From contig JBBHKE010001545.1 in the NCBI GenBank assembly GCA_037447655.1, forward strand, positions 199,082 to 263,081: a stretch of 64,000 bases of DNA, in the 5' to 3' direction. The notes beneath the pieces were generated by a model that searched no databases, was not told the origin of the DNA, and saw only the letters and a program-made list of their open reading frames with translations. Made by a program: the position numbers and the translations under genes. Of the stretch, positions 36,001 to 48,191 are shown in pieces; positions within the stretch are counted from its first letter, which is position 1; each line of letters begins with the position of its first letter. The stretch comes from Zygnema cylindricum (taxonomy: Eukaryota; Streptophyta; Zygnematophyceae; Zygnematales; Zygnemataceae).

Positions 36001-39000
36001 TTCGTCATAAATGCGCCTTGTCGCATTAAGGTACACGTCATTTTCGATAAATTCATGTCGCAATAAGCGACAACTTAAAGTACACCTGTTAAATACGACG
36101 CTCCGTACGCGGCGTCCCATGTAATAAATTTCATCTGTCGCATTATGTTTCGTACGTGCGACGTACCATTTTATCTTCGTCGATTATCTCACGTCGGATT
36201 GCTTCGCGATCCGCCGTCCATTTCCTCTCACATTTCGCGCCACTCAATTACTCCATTAATTTTATGTGTACATTTAATTCCCCAATCCATAAATCCTTTC
36301 GAACCTCCACAATATATCGCGTAAATGCGTACGCACGAAATATCGCGTACGCACGAAACGCTCCGTACGCACGAAACTAAGTTTTCAAAAACAACACTCC
36401 CCCGAAAAATTAGTCTCGTGCATCCGTGGCGCCACGTCATAAGCTGTCACCAATGTTACCAGCTGTCACACCTGCTTTCAACTGCCTTCTCCATCTTAAT
36501 CCTCCAAATGCCTCCGCCAGAATTTTCTCACTTGTTCCACCATCGCTTCCGCTAACTCCACATACCATCCAAATTTCATAATACATAATATATATATTTT
36601 CATTTTCTTTTCTCTTTTCTCAACAATATCTAAATCCGAAAATTTCCCATAAAAATACATAAATAATAAACTATTTTCCGAAAATCAATTCTACCAATAA
36701 TAAATAAAATTCCAACAAAAATTACCACATTTTCCTCTAACTACCATAACAATTTCCAAAAAATAAAACTTTCCAAATTTTCTAAATTTCGCGACCCGCG
36801 TACTTAATCCCACAAAATAAAACATTAAAAATAAAAGTAAATAAAATCTACATTCTCTATCCCAATTTTAAGCTCCAATAATGTTACATTTCCCAAAACT
36901 ACCAACAATCCGAAAAATAAAATCTCATAACATCCCATAATTATAGATCCACAAATTCGGATCTTTCACCAAATGCCACAACTCCACCTTTCGGATCTCT
37001 CCCCCAAACGTCGAACTCCTCCTTCCACATCTCTCCACTAAATGTCAAATCTCCACATTTCGAAATGCTTCATTAAAAATAAACATTTATTTTCCAAAAC
37101 TAAAATATCGATTCTCAAAATAATCATTTTCATTGAGGGTAGACATTTCGGCACTGTCACTAAGTTAACCCTTGGGGCGATGCAAGATTAAACTCGGCAC
37201 ATACCAACACTATGATAAGGCCGATCTCATGGGTACACAGACACCATTACTGCAATACAACCAGCAAGGACAATATTAACCCGCTACAATGCATGTGACA
37301 CAAACCTATCTCGACTTAACGTAACATATGATAGATGGGGTGTGGGCCCATAACCTGTTGTTCTTTGGTCTAAAATAGACCGCAGAAGCGACCCAAACTA
37401 TCATGCAAAAAGCTAAGCCAAAAATAGGTCGACGAACAATCATTTGAAATGCATCCTCCATTTAACATACAACAACATTTAGGGTTTCATGGAATAATCG
37501 ACATAAACAAACCCTAGGACAAATGCATAAACAATGCATATCAAACATATATAAAAACATAAATAAATAATAACACACAAATGCATCACACATAAACAAG
37601 AGTATAATCAAAGTATAATCATTATATCATTCAAAGTGCATGACCTAATCGGCAACCCTAAAATACTACATCTTCGGTCCCCACTTTACTAACCAGCATT
37701 GATGATTATTCTAATGAAGCTCAAATCTATATATACACTTGTGAGCTGTTAACAAATAACTAAGTGTCAAAATAACCAACGTAAATTACGTAACTGTCAT
37801 TAAATCAAACTAATCGTAAGCGTACACCCTGAAAGTCAAGCAATCGTAAGCGTACACTTGTCTGCAAATACGACATCGTACACACACAAATTACACTATC
37901 AAAACCCTAATTGATCACTTAAAATAAAAATGGCATAATCAATACTAAATTAATAATACACATACGACAAAAACAATATTGTTTCAAATATTTACACCGA
38001 CGCGTCCGCAAAATACGCGTCATAAGCGACAACTTGCTTAGTCACTTGCAGATAAGTCCACGTAGTGGAACCGACATCGCATATGTACGGTCCACTAGAT
38101 AATGTGTCATAAAAACAATGTGGTCCCTTAAAAATATCGGTGGACGTCGTCCGCCCTCCACGTGTACCTCGAACAACTTGCCGAAATCAATTCGTACGAT
38201 CCAAATCCTGTCCGTACCGAAATCACGTACTTCGTCATAAATGCGCCTTGTCGCATTTAAGGTACACGTCATTTTCGATAATTCATGTCGCAATAAGCGA
38301 CCCAACTTAAAGTACACCTGTTAAATACGACGCTCCGTACCGGCGGCGTCCCATGTAATAAATTTCATCTGTCGCATTATGTTCGTACGTGCGACGTACC
38401 ATTTTATCTTCGTCGATTATCTCACGTCGGATTGCTTCGCGATCCGCCGTCCATTTCCTCTCACATTTCGCGCCACTCAATTTACTCCATTAATTTTATG
38501 TGTACATTTAATTCCCCAATCCATAAATCCTTTCGAACCTCCACAATATATCGCGTAAATGCGTACGCACGAAATATCGCGTACGCACGAAACGCTCCGT
38601 ACGCACGAAACTAAGTTTTCAAAAACAACACTCCCCCGAAAAATTAGTCTCGTGCGATCCATGGCGCCACGTCATAAGCTGTCACCAATGTTACCAGCTG
38701 TCACACCTGCTTTCAACTGCCTTCTCCATCTTAATCCTCCAAATGCCTCCGCCAGAATTTTCTCACTTGTTCCACCATCGCTTCCGCTAACTCCACATAC
38801 CATCCAAATTTCATAATACATAATATATATATTTTCATTTTCTTTTCTCTTTTCTCAACAATATCTAAATCGAAAATTTCCCATAAAAATACATAAATAA
38901 TAAACTATTTTCCGAAAATCAATTCTACCAATAATAAATAAAATTCCAACAAAAATTACCACATTTTCCTCTAACTACCATAACAATTTCCAAAAATAAA

Positions 39001-40897
39001 ACTTTCAAATTTTCTAAATTTCGCGACCCGCGTACTTAATCCCACAAAATAAAACATTAAAAATAAAAGTAAATAAAATCTACATTCTCTATCCCAATTT
39101 TAAGCTCCAATAATGTTACATTTCCCAAAACTACCAACAATCCGAAAAATAAAATCTCATAACATCCCATAATTATAGATCCACAAATTCGATCTTTCAC
39201 CAATGCCACAACTCCACCTTTCGGATCTCTCCCCCAAACGTCGAAACTCCTCCTTCCACATCTCTCCACTAAATGTCAAATCTCCACATTTCGAAATGCT
39301 TCATTAAAAATAAACATTTATTTTCCAAAACTAAAATATCGATTCTCAAAATAAATCATTTTCATTGAGGGTAGACATTTCGGACACTGTCACTAAGTTA
39401 ACCCTTGGGGCGATGCAAGATTAAACTCGGCACATACCAACACTATGATAAGGCCGATCTCATGGGTACACAGACACCATTACTGCAATACAACCAGCAA
39501 GGACAATATTAACCCGCTACAATGCATGTGACACAAACCTATCTCGACTTAACGTAACATATGATAGATGGGGTGTGGGCCCATAACCTGTTGTTCTTTG
39601 GTCTAAAATAGACCGCAGAAGCGACCCAAACTATCATGCAAAAAGCTAAGCCAAAATAGGTCGACGAACAATCATTTGAAATGCATCCTCCATTTAACAT
39701 ACAACAACATTTAGGGTTTCATGGAATAATCGACATAAACAAACCCTAGGACAAATGCATAAACAATGCATATCAAACATATATAAAAACATAAATAAAT
39801 AATAACACACAAATGCATCACACATAAACAAGAGTATAATCAAAGTATAATCATTATATCATTCAAAGTGCATGACCTAATCGGCAACCCTAAAATACTA
39901 CATCTTCGGTCCCCACTTTACTAACCAGCATTGATGATTATTCTAATGAAGCTCAAATCTATATATACACTTGTGAGCTGTTAACAAATAACTAAGTGTC
40001 AAAATAACCAACGTAATTACGTAACTGTCATTAAATCAAACTAATCGTAAGCGTACACCTGAAAGTCAGCAATCGTAAGCGTACACTTGTCTGCAAATAC
40101 GACATCGTACACACACAAATTACACTATCAAAACCCTAATTGATCACTTAAAATAAAAATGTCATAATCAATACTAAATTAATAATACACATACGACAAA
40201 ACAATATTGTTTCAAATATTTACACCGACGCGTCCGCAAAATACGCGTCATAAGCGACAACTTGCTTAGTCACTTGCAGATAAGTCCACGTAGTGAACCG
40301 ACATCGCATATGTACGGTCCACTAGATAATGTGTCATAAAAACAATGTGGTCCCCTTAAAAATATCGGTGGACGTCGTCCGCCCTCCACGTGTACTCGAA
40401 CAACTTGCCGAAATCAATTCGTACGATCCAAATCCTGTCCGTACCGAAATCACGTACTTCGTCATAAATGCGCCTTGTCGCATTTAAGGTACACGTCATT
40501 TTCGATAAATTCATGTCGCAATAAGCGACAACTTAAAGTACACCTGTTAAATACGACGCTCCGTACCGGCGGCGTCCCATGTAATAAATTTCATCTGTCG
40601 CATTATGTTTCGTACGTGCGACGTACCATTTTATCTTCGTCGATTATCTCACGTCGGATTGCTTCGCGATCCGCCGTCCATTTCCTCTCACATTTCGCGC
40701 CACTCAATTACTCCATTAATTTTATGTGTACATTTAATTCCCCAATCCATAAATCCTTTCGAACCTCCACAATATATCGCGTAAATGCGTACGCACGAAA
40801 TATCGCGTACGCACGAAACGCTCCGTACGCACGAAACTAAGTTTTCAAAAACAACAAAAACGACAAAAAATAACAATAACTTTAGCACATGCTAAAT

Positions 40898-40980
40898 TAC
40901 CCTTACTCTACACGAGTTTTGTGCCAAGTTTGGTGCGCCTACCAAAGGCCTACCATAAAAACGCCTACTTTTGAACTATG
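40898..40980. mobile_element. Family C element, right part
   Basis: Matches the last 80 bp of 58805-59354, including GCCTACCATAAAAACGCC and the terminal ACTTTTGAACTATG. The remainder of this element is not adjacent. Confidence 0.6.
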
Positions 40981-41092
40981 CTTTAAAATAGACAGAAAAC
41001 AGATTGTACGAACTGGTACGAAACGTACGGATCAAAATTTGGGGCCGCCGAATTAGTGTTGTTAACGCTAATTGCAATTCACAGTGTAACTG

Positions 41093-41323
41093 TACACACC
41101 ATCGTGAATCGTAATTAGTGTTAATAATTTGTTTGCCATTGAAAACATTTTTTCTTCGTACACGTTTGTCTAATTTTTAATTAAAGACTGCCATTTGTAA
41201 GTTTAGAATATTACTTTTCAATCGCAACCGTCAGATCCCCAATCCGACATGTATGTACGCAGAAAAAATGTTTTAAGCGACGAAAAAAACATTAACGCTG
41301 ATTACGAGTCACGGTGGTGTGTA
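41093..41323. mobile_element. Family B fold-back MITE
   Basis: A 231-bp element. The left and right halves are complementary over most of their length, for example CTTCGTACAC on one side and TGTATGTACG on the other. Its interior closely resembles 57575-57795. Confidence 0.6.
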
Positions 41324-41948
41324 CTGTTACACCGTGAATAGCAATTAGCGATAACAACACTAATTCGGCGTCCCCAAATTTTGACCGTCGAACCTCAAAT
41401 ATAATTAATAATTCCATTTTATCCTCTACGCTAGTATAGGTTTTATAAAATTAATATCATCTACTCTAATTTGGACAAATAATGTAGAGTACGAAATGTG
41501 TCTATCGGTACTAACATTGCTCATTATTTCGTACAATCGTACACAAGTTGTGTCATAATTGCGTCGACACGCAGAAGAGAGTGCGTCAACAAGAGAAAGC
41601 ACTCTCAGATTTAATGCCTAGTAATAAGGACAGAGGGAAATTCTGCGAACTTGTCATCACATGTTCGAACATCGCCTATGTGAACACAGACTATATCGGC
41701 ACAAATATGCAAAAGTGTATCCAAATTAGTGTTAGCTGTATAAATTAGAGTTAAATATTTGTTGGCGTTAGGCCGTTGAACCCAAAATATAGTTAATAAC
41801 ACTACTTGTTCCTTTACACTAATTATTTCTTATTGATAATAGTGATTCACAACGTATCTCACTTTTTTGTTGATGGAGGTTTACTCTTAGCTAAATTGAC
41901 ACTACTAGGTGGACTGTCCTCGTTGTCCATATTATGCAAACATCAAAT

Positions 41949-42021
41949 ATAGGGAGAGAGAGGAGGGAGAGAAGGAGAGGGAGCAAGGGGGAGGGGGGGT
42001 GTAGAGGGAGAGGGGGAAAGG
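41949..42021. repeat. Purine-rich simple repeat (left of copia)
   Basis: GGGAGA/GGGGGA-rich sequence that resumes at 48837-48990 on the other side of the copia element. The last five bases, AAAGG, are the copia target duplication. Confidence 0.8.
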
Positions 42022-42670
42022 TGAAGGATCTTAAGCAAAAGACATTCACTCAAATAAATTCACAAACATAAAACATTACAGAGCAGAAGCTCATAATAAA
42101 CAAGAGGAATATTCAGCCAAAAAATATTTATAAGTGTTCTTGGCCGAAGCCTCTTTACATCATCTCTCTTCTCTCTTCTCTCTCTTCTCTCTCCTCTTTA
42201 AATAAGCTCTTACTCTAATATTAATCCTTTAAGATTTAATCATGTAAGATATATTGTAATATTCACATGTACAGTGCTGCCTATATACTCGCTACTATGC
42301 ACAAAAAGACAACAAGGTAAGGCAAGCAAAACTTAGCGTAGGGACGAAGTCTGACCCTAGCTGACTGTGCACACTGCAATGACATTTCCACGAAGAAAGT
42401 AGCAAGCGCTTTCTTCTTTCGAAACGACTAACTCCAAACGTTGACTTAAACACGTGTCGTCACACGAAAACACTTGCACGCAAAATGTGACACCTGCGCA
42501 CGAAAACATAGTGACACGAAACGAAATAGTACATTTCGTTCGCGGATAACAAAAGTACCGCCGCGAAACGACGTCGTACATTTTGTATGATGACGTGATA
42601 CTTCACGTCTAACAAATAAATGTAAGTATGTTGCTTCGCGAAAATACCGCGAAATGACAATAACCCAACA
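42022..42670 (-). repeat. Copia 3' LTR
   Basis: 649 bp. On the minus strand it begins TGTTGGGTTATTGTC and ends CTTAAGATCCTTCA. The 5' copy ends CTTAAGATCCTACA. Several substitutions and short indels separate the two copies, so the insertion is not brand new. Confidence 0.9.
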
Positions 42671-42703
42671 ATCCCCCTCTTATTGTCGGAATCGCCAAAC
42701 TCT

Positions 42704-43787
42704 TCAAAATAATCCAAGTTTTGGTTGCCCCCTCTCAAATACATTATGCGTAGCTGCTTTCGTCAACAAATCTGTTGCCTCCTCTTTTGTCGGTACGTAC
42801 GAAAATACAATCTCGTTCGCTGTAACCAAATCTCTTACAAAATGCCATTTGATCCTGATGTGTTTCGTCCTCTTGTGAAACACTTGATTTTTCGCCAACG
42901 CCATCGAACTCATGCTGTTAGAATAAATCATCATACAACCAATAGGAACGCTCAACTAGCGTAACATCTCCATAATCCAAATCGAAGCCTTAGATGCATG
43001 ACACGCAACCATATACTCAGATTATGTGGAGCTCAACGCAACCGTAGGTTGTAGACTAGAACTCCACGAGATTGCGACTCCTCCAATAATAAATGCGTAC
43101 CTTGATGTGGACTTACTTGAATCAAAGTCGCCGCACCAATCCGAGTCACAATACCCAACACACTCAAAATAATTTTCGTTAGAAGTGAATAAAAGTCCAA
43201 GATCAATCGTACCAACTAAATATCGAAAGATACGTCGTACGGCCTCCCAATGCGCCTTCTTTGGCTCGTGACAATAACAGCTGACGATGGAAACCGCGGC
43301 CGAAATATTTGGACGAGTACCAACGCTAAAGTACATAAGTGAACTAGCCGCCTCTCGATATGGTACGTCGACAAAATCTTCTTCCTCAAACTTGCGAATG
43401 TGTAGATTTGCATCCAACGGCGTCGAAAGCGGTTTCACGTCAGTCATTCCAAATCTCTCCAAAATCTCCTTACAATATTGAGCTTGACTCAATTGAATGT
43501 TCCCCTCTTTGTCGCGTATCACTTCAATCCCCTAAATATATCGTACTTCTCTAAGATTTGTCACTTTGAAATGTTATCCAAGGTAACGTTTCAACTATTA
43601 ATGCGCTCCAACTTGTCGCATGCCATCAAGAAATCATCCACATAAACAGAAAAGATGATTTGGTCAACTCTTTCACCATTCACGTAAACTCCAGAATCGG
43701 ATGTAGTCCGTACAAATCCGAATTTCAATAGTACTTGATGAAGTCTCAAATACTACGTGTGCGACGTCTGTTTCAAACCATATAATG
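42704..43787 (-). pseudogene. Copia reverse transcriptase C-terminal part and RNase H remnant
   Basis: On the minus strand, from 43787 down, the frames read KSLYGLKQ, then the catalytic YVDD (near 43640-43650), then the RNase H region with GYCDSDWCGD and SKSTSRY (43022-43522). The last part, HIRIKWHFVRDL (within 42704-42955), is in a shifted frame. Several frame changes and a stop after KQTSHT show decay. The N-terminal half of the reverse transcriptase lies at 44531-44909, beyond the nested LTR. Confidence 0.8.
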
Positions 43788-43791
43788 ACTT

Positions 43792-44530
43792 TGTTGTTTT
43801 TTAGAAAGCTTTAGTCCTCTTTATGCCTCAGCTGTGAGAGAGAGCTGTTCGGGACTTAAGCTATTTTTGGTTGAGTTCGGTTCAGTACTTACCGAAATTA
43901 GTGTGACAGTGAAGTTGGGAGTTCACGGTTCATTCACACTTGGGACACCTGTCGTCACTTGGGAGAATGCGTGAGTATGTCCTCCGTGGACGTACGGAAA
44001 TTCGGCAGGACCACTGGACTTCGTGAAGTCAATTCTACGGTGCCAAATCCTCTAATCGGACCGCTGACAGCCGCCGCCAACAAATAGTGACGAGGCGTGA
44101 CTAGATCATTATCACTTTACGTTGTCTGAACTTCGGTGTAAATATTTGTGATAGAATGTTAGATGTACGGCTGGAATGCCTCCGTACAGCTTAGTGTTGT
44201 TTCGGTGTATAAAAGTAGGACTTAGTGAATTTGATTTTTAGGAACAAATGATATGAAAACTGTACACTCAGTTTAATGTAATTTCATTTCTACATATCTC
44301 ACAGATTTGTGAGCGGAATTGATTGAAATTTTGTGTGTGTGTTCTTTTGTATGTTATCTACATTGTGGCAAATATTTGGGACGTTTGGAGCATTTTTCTG
44401 AAAGTTATAGTCTGTCAAAGTTTCTGTTCAGCCATCGGTATTTGTGGAAGCTTCCTCTCTTGATTTGTTCTACGATGACTACTACTGCATCTTCTTCATC
44501 TTCAGTACCAGCACTTGTCTCAGAACAACA
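43792..44530 (+). mobile_element. Solo-LTR-like element nested in copia reverse transcriptase
   Basis: A 739-bp insert. It begins TGTTGTTTTTTAG, ends CAGAACAACA and is flanked by ACTT (43788-43791, 44531-44534); the repeat can also be read as ACTTT. Removing it restores the copia reading RLRKSLYGL. The TG...CA ends and the internal TGTATAAAAG (about 44199-44208) fit a solo LTR on the plus strand. Its termini match those of the LTR array (TGTTGTTTTT...AACAACA), hinting at a related family. A short frame starting MTTTASSSSS at 44475 is within the LTR and is not accepted as a gene. Confidence 0.7.
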
Positions 44531-44909
44531 ACTTTCGCAAACGCCATACATTTCCTTCCTGTAAAGGAGACACGCCTTCTGGTACCTTCATGTATACCTC
44601 TTCCTCCAACTCACCATTTAAAAACGTAGTTTCCACGTCCATCTGATGGACGTGCTTCTTCCCCATATCTGCAAGTGCAATAATAATCCGTAGTGAGTCG
44701 AACTTCACCACGGGAGCATATCTCCTTAAAATCAATTCCCTCACGTTGTTGGAAGCCCTTACAAACAAGCCTCGCCTTGTACTTAATAATTTCACCTGAA
44801 GCTCCACTCTTGGTCTTAGGACCCACTTTGCATCAATCACATTTTTCCCCTCCGGTAATTTCACCTCCTCAAAAGTTCGATTATCAACCACCGATTTAAA
44901 ATCTTCCAC
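44531..44909 (-). pseudogene. Copia reverse transcriptase N-terminal part
   Basis: The frame reads from FEEVKLPEGKNVIDAKWV through RLVCKGFQQREGIDF and QMDVETTFLNGELEEEVYM, the usual copia reverse-transcriptase beginning. There are local frame slips around 44800. It is cut at its C-terminal side by the nested LTR-like insert and lies beside the 83-bp duplication. Confidence 0.8.
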
Positions 44910-44988
44910 TTTGCATCAATCGCATTTTTCCCCTCCGGTAATTTCACCTCCTCAAAAGTTCGATTATCAACCACCGATTTAAAATCTT
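44823..44988. repeat. 83-bp tandem duplication in copia pol
   Basis: Units 44823-44905 and 44906-44988 are nearly identical; each starts CCACTTTGCATCAATC. The period of 83 is not a multiple of three, so the duplication breaks the pol frame. Confidence 0.9.
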
Positions 44989-45085
44989 TCTCCCACGCCA
45001 GTTTCCACTTACTCTCCTAATCGGTCGACCTCCTTGCCTCGACATAAGATTGAGGGTCGCCGGTCATATTTTCCGTAAGTGATTG

Positions 45086-45945
45086 CTACAAAAGAAACCC
45101 TGTCTCTTTAGCATCGGAAAGAAAATAATGCGAATTCGATGCATTTTCCCCTTTTCGATCGTAAGTGAGTTTCTCCGGTTTTTTCCCCTTTGTACTCCGA
45201 GAGCTCCTTCTAAGAACTTGCTCTTCCTCCTTATCCTCTTTCTCTTCCTCGGATTCAATTTCAATTTCCTTCTCACTCGATTTATAACTCGATTTAGAGC
45301 TTTGAGATTTCTGAATGTTCAAAGGCACTCGGGAATCCAAAGATCCGTTACTGTTTCTTTCAAATTCAATTTCAACCGATTTCCCCAATTTCTTTTTATG
45401 AGTTTTTACATTCGGTTCCTCATCAGATTCCGAAATTCCCAATGTACGAAAAACTCTAAATTTCACTCTCCTCATAAAAATCCAAATTTTCTTTAAATTT
45501 TCCAACAGAATTCATAGCGAATTTGAGATCCTCATGAAAATCCACATTCCGAGATTCCTCCACGGTGTGACGAGCCGGATCATACACTCGGTACAAATTC
45601 CCCTTCGCACTATAACCAACAAAAATTCATGGCCAACACCTTGGAGCAAATTTCCCCTTCCTCTTGATTGATTCTACACAAACTGTAGCATGACATCCCC
45701 AAATTCTCAAATGATGAACCGTGGGCTTTCTACCACTCCATAACTCCTCTGGTGTTTTACTTCTGGAAACCGAAGTGAGTCTTCGGTTACAAATGTAATT
45801 CGCCGTAAGAATCGCATCTCCTCACAAAAACATCTCTCGTCCGGAGCTATGAACCATCGCACAGACTATTTTTTGTAAGGTACGATTCTTTCTCTCTGCC
45901 ATTTGACTCCGGAGAATAAGGCGCCGTGAATTGATGCCTTATCCC
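45086..45945 (-). pseudogene. Copia integrase C-terminal region, broken
   Basis: In shifting minus-strand frames this region carries the fragments YSPESNG, TLQKIVCAM, LRIWGC and FVGYSAKG. These are typical of the integrase end and linker of copia polyproteins. A charged linker (45086-45505) follows. Stops at several points interrupt it. Confidence 0.65.
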
Positions 45946-46404
45946 TCACTCCTTACAATACCCCTCAAAAACAACAAACTCCCCTCCATTGTCCGAACAA
46001 ATGGACTTAAGCTTCTTATGAATTTTCCTTTCAGCCATCACATGCCATTCTTTAAATTTTTCAAATGCATCCGATTTCTTTTTCAATAAATACACCCATG
46101 ACTTTCGAGAGAAGTCATTAATAGTTACCAAAGTATACTTATTACCTCCAATTGTCTCGTGTTTAATATGTCTACAAAGATCGATGTGGACAACCTCTAA
46201 AGGACTTTGAGCTCGATGCTTGATGTCTTTATTCGGATGGGATTTCCGAATTTGACGTCTTTTGCTACATCCTCCGCATCCGTTCACCTTCGCACCGGAT
46301 GCGAGGTCCAAACCCCTCACCGAAGAATGACAAATCATCTTTTTCAAACTTACCTCGGATGTGTGACACATCTGATGATGCCATAAGGTAAGATCACCTT
46401 TCAA
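45946..46404 (-). pseudogene. Copia GAG-pre-integrase and integrase core
   Basis: A 152-residue open segment. It begins with LWHHQMCH of the zinc-binding HHCC domain, whose Cys pair is in CGGCSKRR. The integrase core follows, with the first Asp in VHIDLCRH and the second in SDNGGEF. The third acidic residue would lie in the shifted frame downstream. The segment ends at a stop after GYCKE. Confidence 0.85.
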
Positions 46405-46440
46405 CTCCGAAATTTGATGTGAAATTGCCTCGGTGGGAAC

Positions 46441-47289
46441 TTAAGATTTCGGCCTCCTCCATAAGAGCTGACTATGATTCTTATCCGTCACATCTCCTTC
46501 TCCGATTACATTCCCCTTCTCATTCCAAATCTCGAATAATTGATCACCTCTCGCAAGTAAGCTTCCACCACTCTTTTGGATTTGTGGAACGCTTAACAAA
46601 TTGACTGAACAGTCCAGAATATAAAGTGTATTTTGAAAACGATACTCCATCGATGTCTCTTTCCCATCATTATCCAATGAAAGGAGATCAAGCCAAACCG
46701 TGCCAACCGTACCAACCGAAATGACATGGCCGCTTGCAACCGTAATAAACTTTGGAACCGTAAGTTCTCTCATGTCATCAAACAAAGTGGCATCCGTGCA
46801 AACATGGTGAGATGCCCCCGTATCAATAATCCACTCTTTCTCCAAATTTCCTCCACTACTTACCGAATCAAGGGTAAGGTTAAGAATCGGGTAATCATCA
46901 CCGGTTTCATTACCATAGTCAAAGTAATTTACATTACCGTAACCACGGCCGCTGCCGCGGCCACCTCTTCGGCCGCCACCTCGGCCGCCTCTATCACTTC
47001 CTCTACCTCCTCTTCCACTTCCGGAATCTCCACTCTTCGCATAACATTGAGGGCTCGTATGCCCCCACTTACCGCAAAAATGACATTGCTTGTCCTTATC
47101 CGGACAAGAGGAAAACAAATGTCGAAGCCGGTTACATCGGTAGCATTTCACATTGGAAAGATCCGAAGGGACCTTCGGTGGACGACCTTGCTCCTTCTTG
47201 TTTCCTCGGCCGACACCACCACCTCTCGGGCCACCTCCTCTACCACCCCCTCCTCCACTTGAAGAAGCCGATGGAGTTCCCTCCGACAT
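46441..47289 (-). pseudogene. Copia nucleocapsid zinc knuckles and protease
   Basis: A 282-residue open segment. Two CCHC knuckles sit at residues 49-62 (CYRCNRLRHLFSSC) and 69-82 (CHFCGKWGHTSPQC). A Gly/Arg-rich tract occupies about 92-120. The aspartic protease signature WIIDTGASHHVC has its active Asp at 156. The upstream gag frame is joined to it only through a frame change, so it is called broken. Confidence 0.85.
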
Positions 47290-47459
47290 TTTGATAAAAT
47301 TGACGGTGAATCAGAAGGTGTTATCCGCCTTCGCTCGTAAAATAGCTTTAAGATGCGAAAGCTTCTCAGGTAAAACATTAAGAAAAATGTTTAACTTATC
47401 CGCATCCAAGATAACTCGGCCATTGTTGATTAATTGCTCGAGTATAATATTGAAGCGCT

Positions 47460-48149
47460 TCACGCATCATCCATCAATTCATTTGACTTGATTTTAAAAT
47501 TCATAAAGTCCGTATAAACATATTGACCCTTGTTCTCAACGCCTTTCTCATATTGCTCCTCAAGTGCTTGCCAACACTCATGGGCCGTGCCGTGAGCGAG
47601 AAAATGATCAAGCACGGAAGAAGTGCAATTCTTCATCAAACCGGTCGTTGCCGCAATATCTTTCAACCTCCATTGAGCACGTGCCTTACTCTCGAGTGAC
47701 ATTTTCTCTTTTCCATTGACAATTCTCCAAAGCTTCTTGAGAATAAGTTGGCCTGAAATAAACTTCTTCCAAACGCCATAATTGGTGCCATTAAAGGCCA
47801 CGGATTTCCCCGACATATTATAATTTTCTTCGTTTTCCAATCCTTCGTCAAAATCAGACTCTTCTTCTTCTATCTTCGCCTTTCCCTTCCTAATCCTCTC
47901 TTTTCTCTCACTCTCATTAGCTCCTCCAATAAATGGATCAGTAGCCGGAAAGGAAGTGTTTTCTTTGCTCTCACTCGGTTGAGTTTGAAAGCGTGAATCT
48001 ACATATTTCTTAAGTGTATCAAACATTTCCTCAAATTTTCTCTCCGTATTTCGGGTCTCCTCAAATTGAGAACCCGAAAAATTGAACTCTCTTGCTCTCT
48101 TCGAAGTCGACATGGGGGAAGGAGTATTTCTATTCTTCTTCCTCCCCAT
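47460..48149 (-). pseudogene. Copia gag (UBN2-type) segment
   Basis: A 229-residue open segment. The N-terminal half is highly charged. The core has FNGTNYGVWKKFISG and ECWQALEEQY, typical of plant copia gag. After DDA it stops. The expected continuation, INNGRVILDADKLNIFLNVL, lies in another frame at about 47335-47458, marking a frameshift. Confidence 0.8.
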
Positions 48150-48191
48150 GCGCTCCCTCTCTAACTCTGAAGCACTAGCTCCGATACCAAT

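Larger units (their letters stand above)
23896..40856 (-). mobile_element. Tandem LTR-retroelement array: eight LTRs, seven internal regions
   Basis: Units of about 2.23 kb repeat seven times and a last LTR closes the array. LTRs run at 23896-25164, 26120-27389, 28348-29619, 30579-31851, 32810-34080, 35042-36396, 37356-38630 and 39589-40856. On the minus strand each starts TGTTGTTTTTGAAAAC and ends AAGAACAACA, the TG...CA form of LTRs. The internal regions are 955-961 bp. On the minus strand each ends with a GGGGGAG purine tract just before the next LTR, as expected for a polypurine tract. A TATA-like TATATATA lies inside each LTR. The whole array is flanked by AAAAC on both sides (23891-23895, 40857-40861). 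No gag or pol is encoded, so it is non-autonomous. The primer-binding site is uncertain; TGGGCCCACACC, 5 bp inside the LTR end, is a candidate. Confidence 0.85.
40862..42016. other. MITE remnants between array and copia element
   Basis: Holds the family C right end at 40898-40980, an isolated family B right end near 41063-41089, the fold-back element 41093-41323, and further family B-like ends near 41328 and 41840. It closes with a purine-rich simple repeat from 41949. No gene is recognised. Confidence 0.5.

Noticed and set aside
23896-40856. Telomere-like TTTAGGG and AAACCCTA words in the array
   Set aside because: They are isolated single copies per unit, not tandem telomeric repeats, and the structure is explained by an LTR element.
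23896-40856. Array as ribosomal spacer, 5S or other RNA gene cluster, or CRISPR
   Set aside because: No rRNA, tRNA or snRNA sequence is visible in a unit. TG...CA termini, purine tracts and one flanking target duplication fit an LTR element. The short iterons are far too few for CRISPR.
44475-44564. Short frame starting MTTTASSSSS as the start of a gag gene
   Set aside because: It runs through the right end of the LTR-like insert into antisense copia sequence. It is not a separate gene.
46726-47262. 178-residue plus-strand frame rich in Thr/Ser/Ala
   Set aside because: It is the antisense of the copia Gly/Arg-rich nucleocapsid region.
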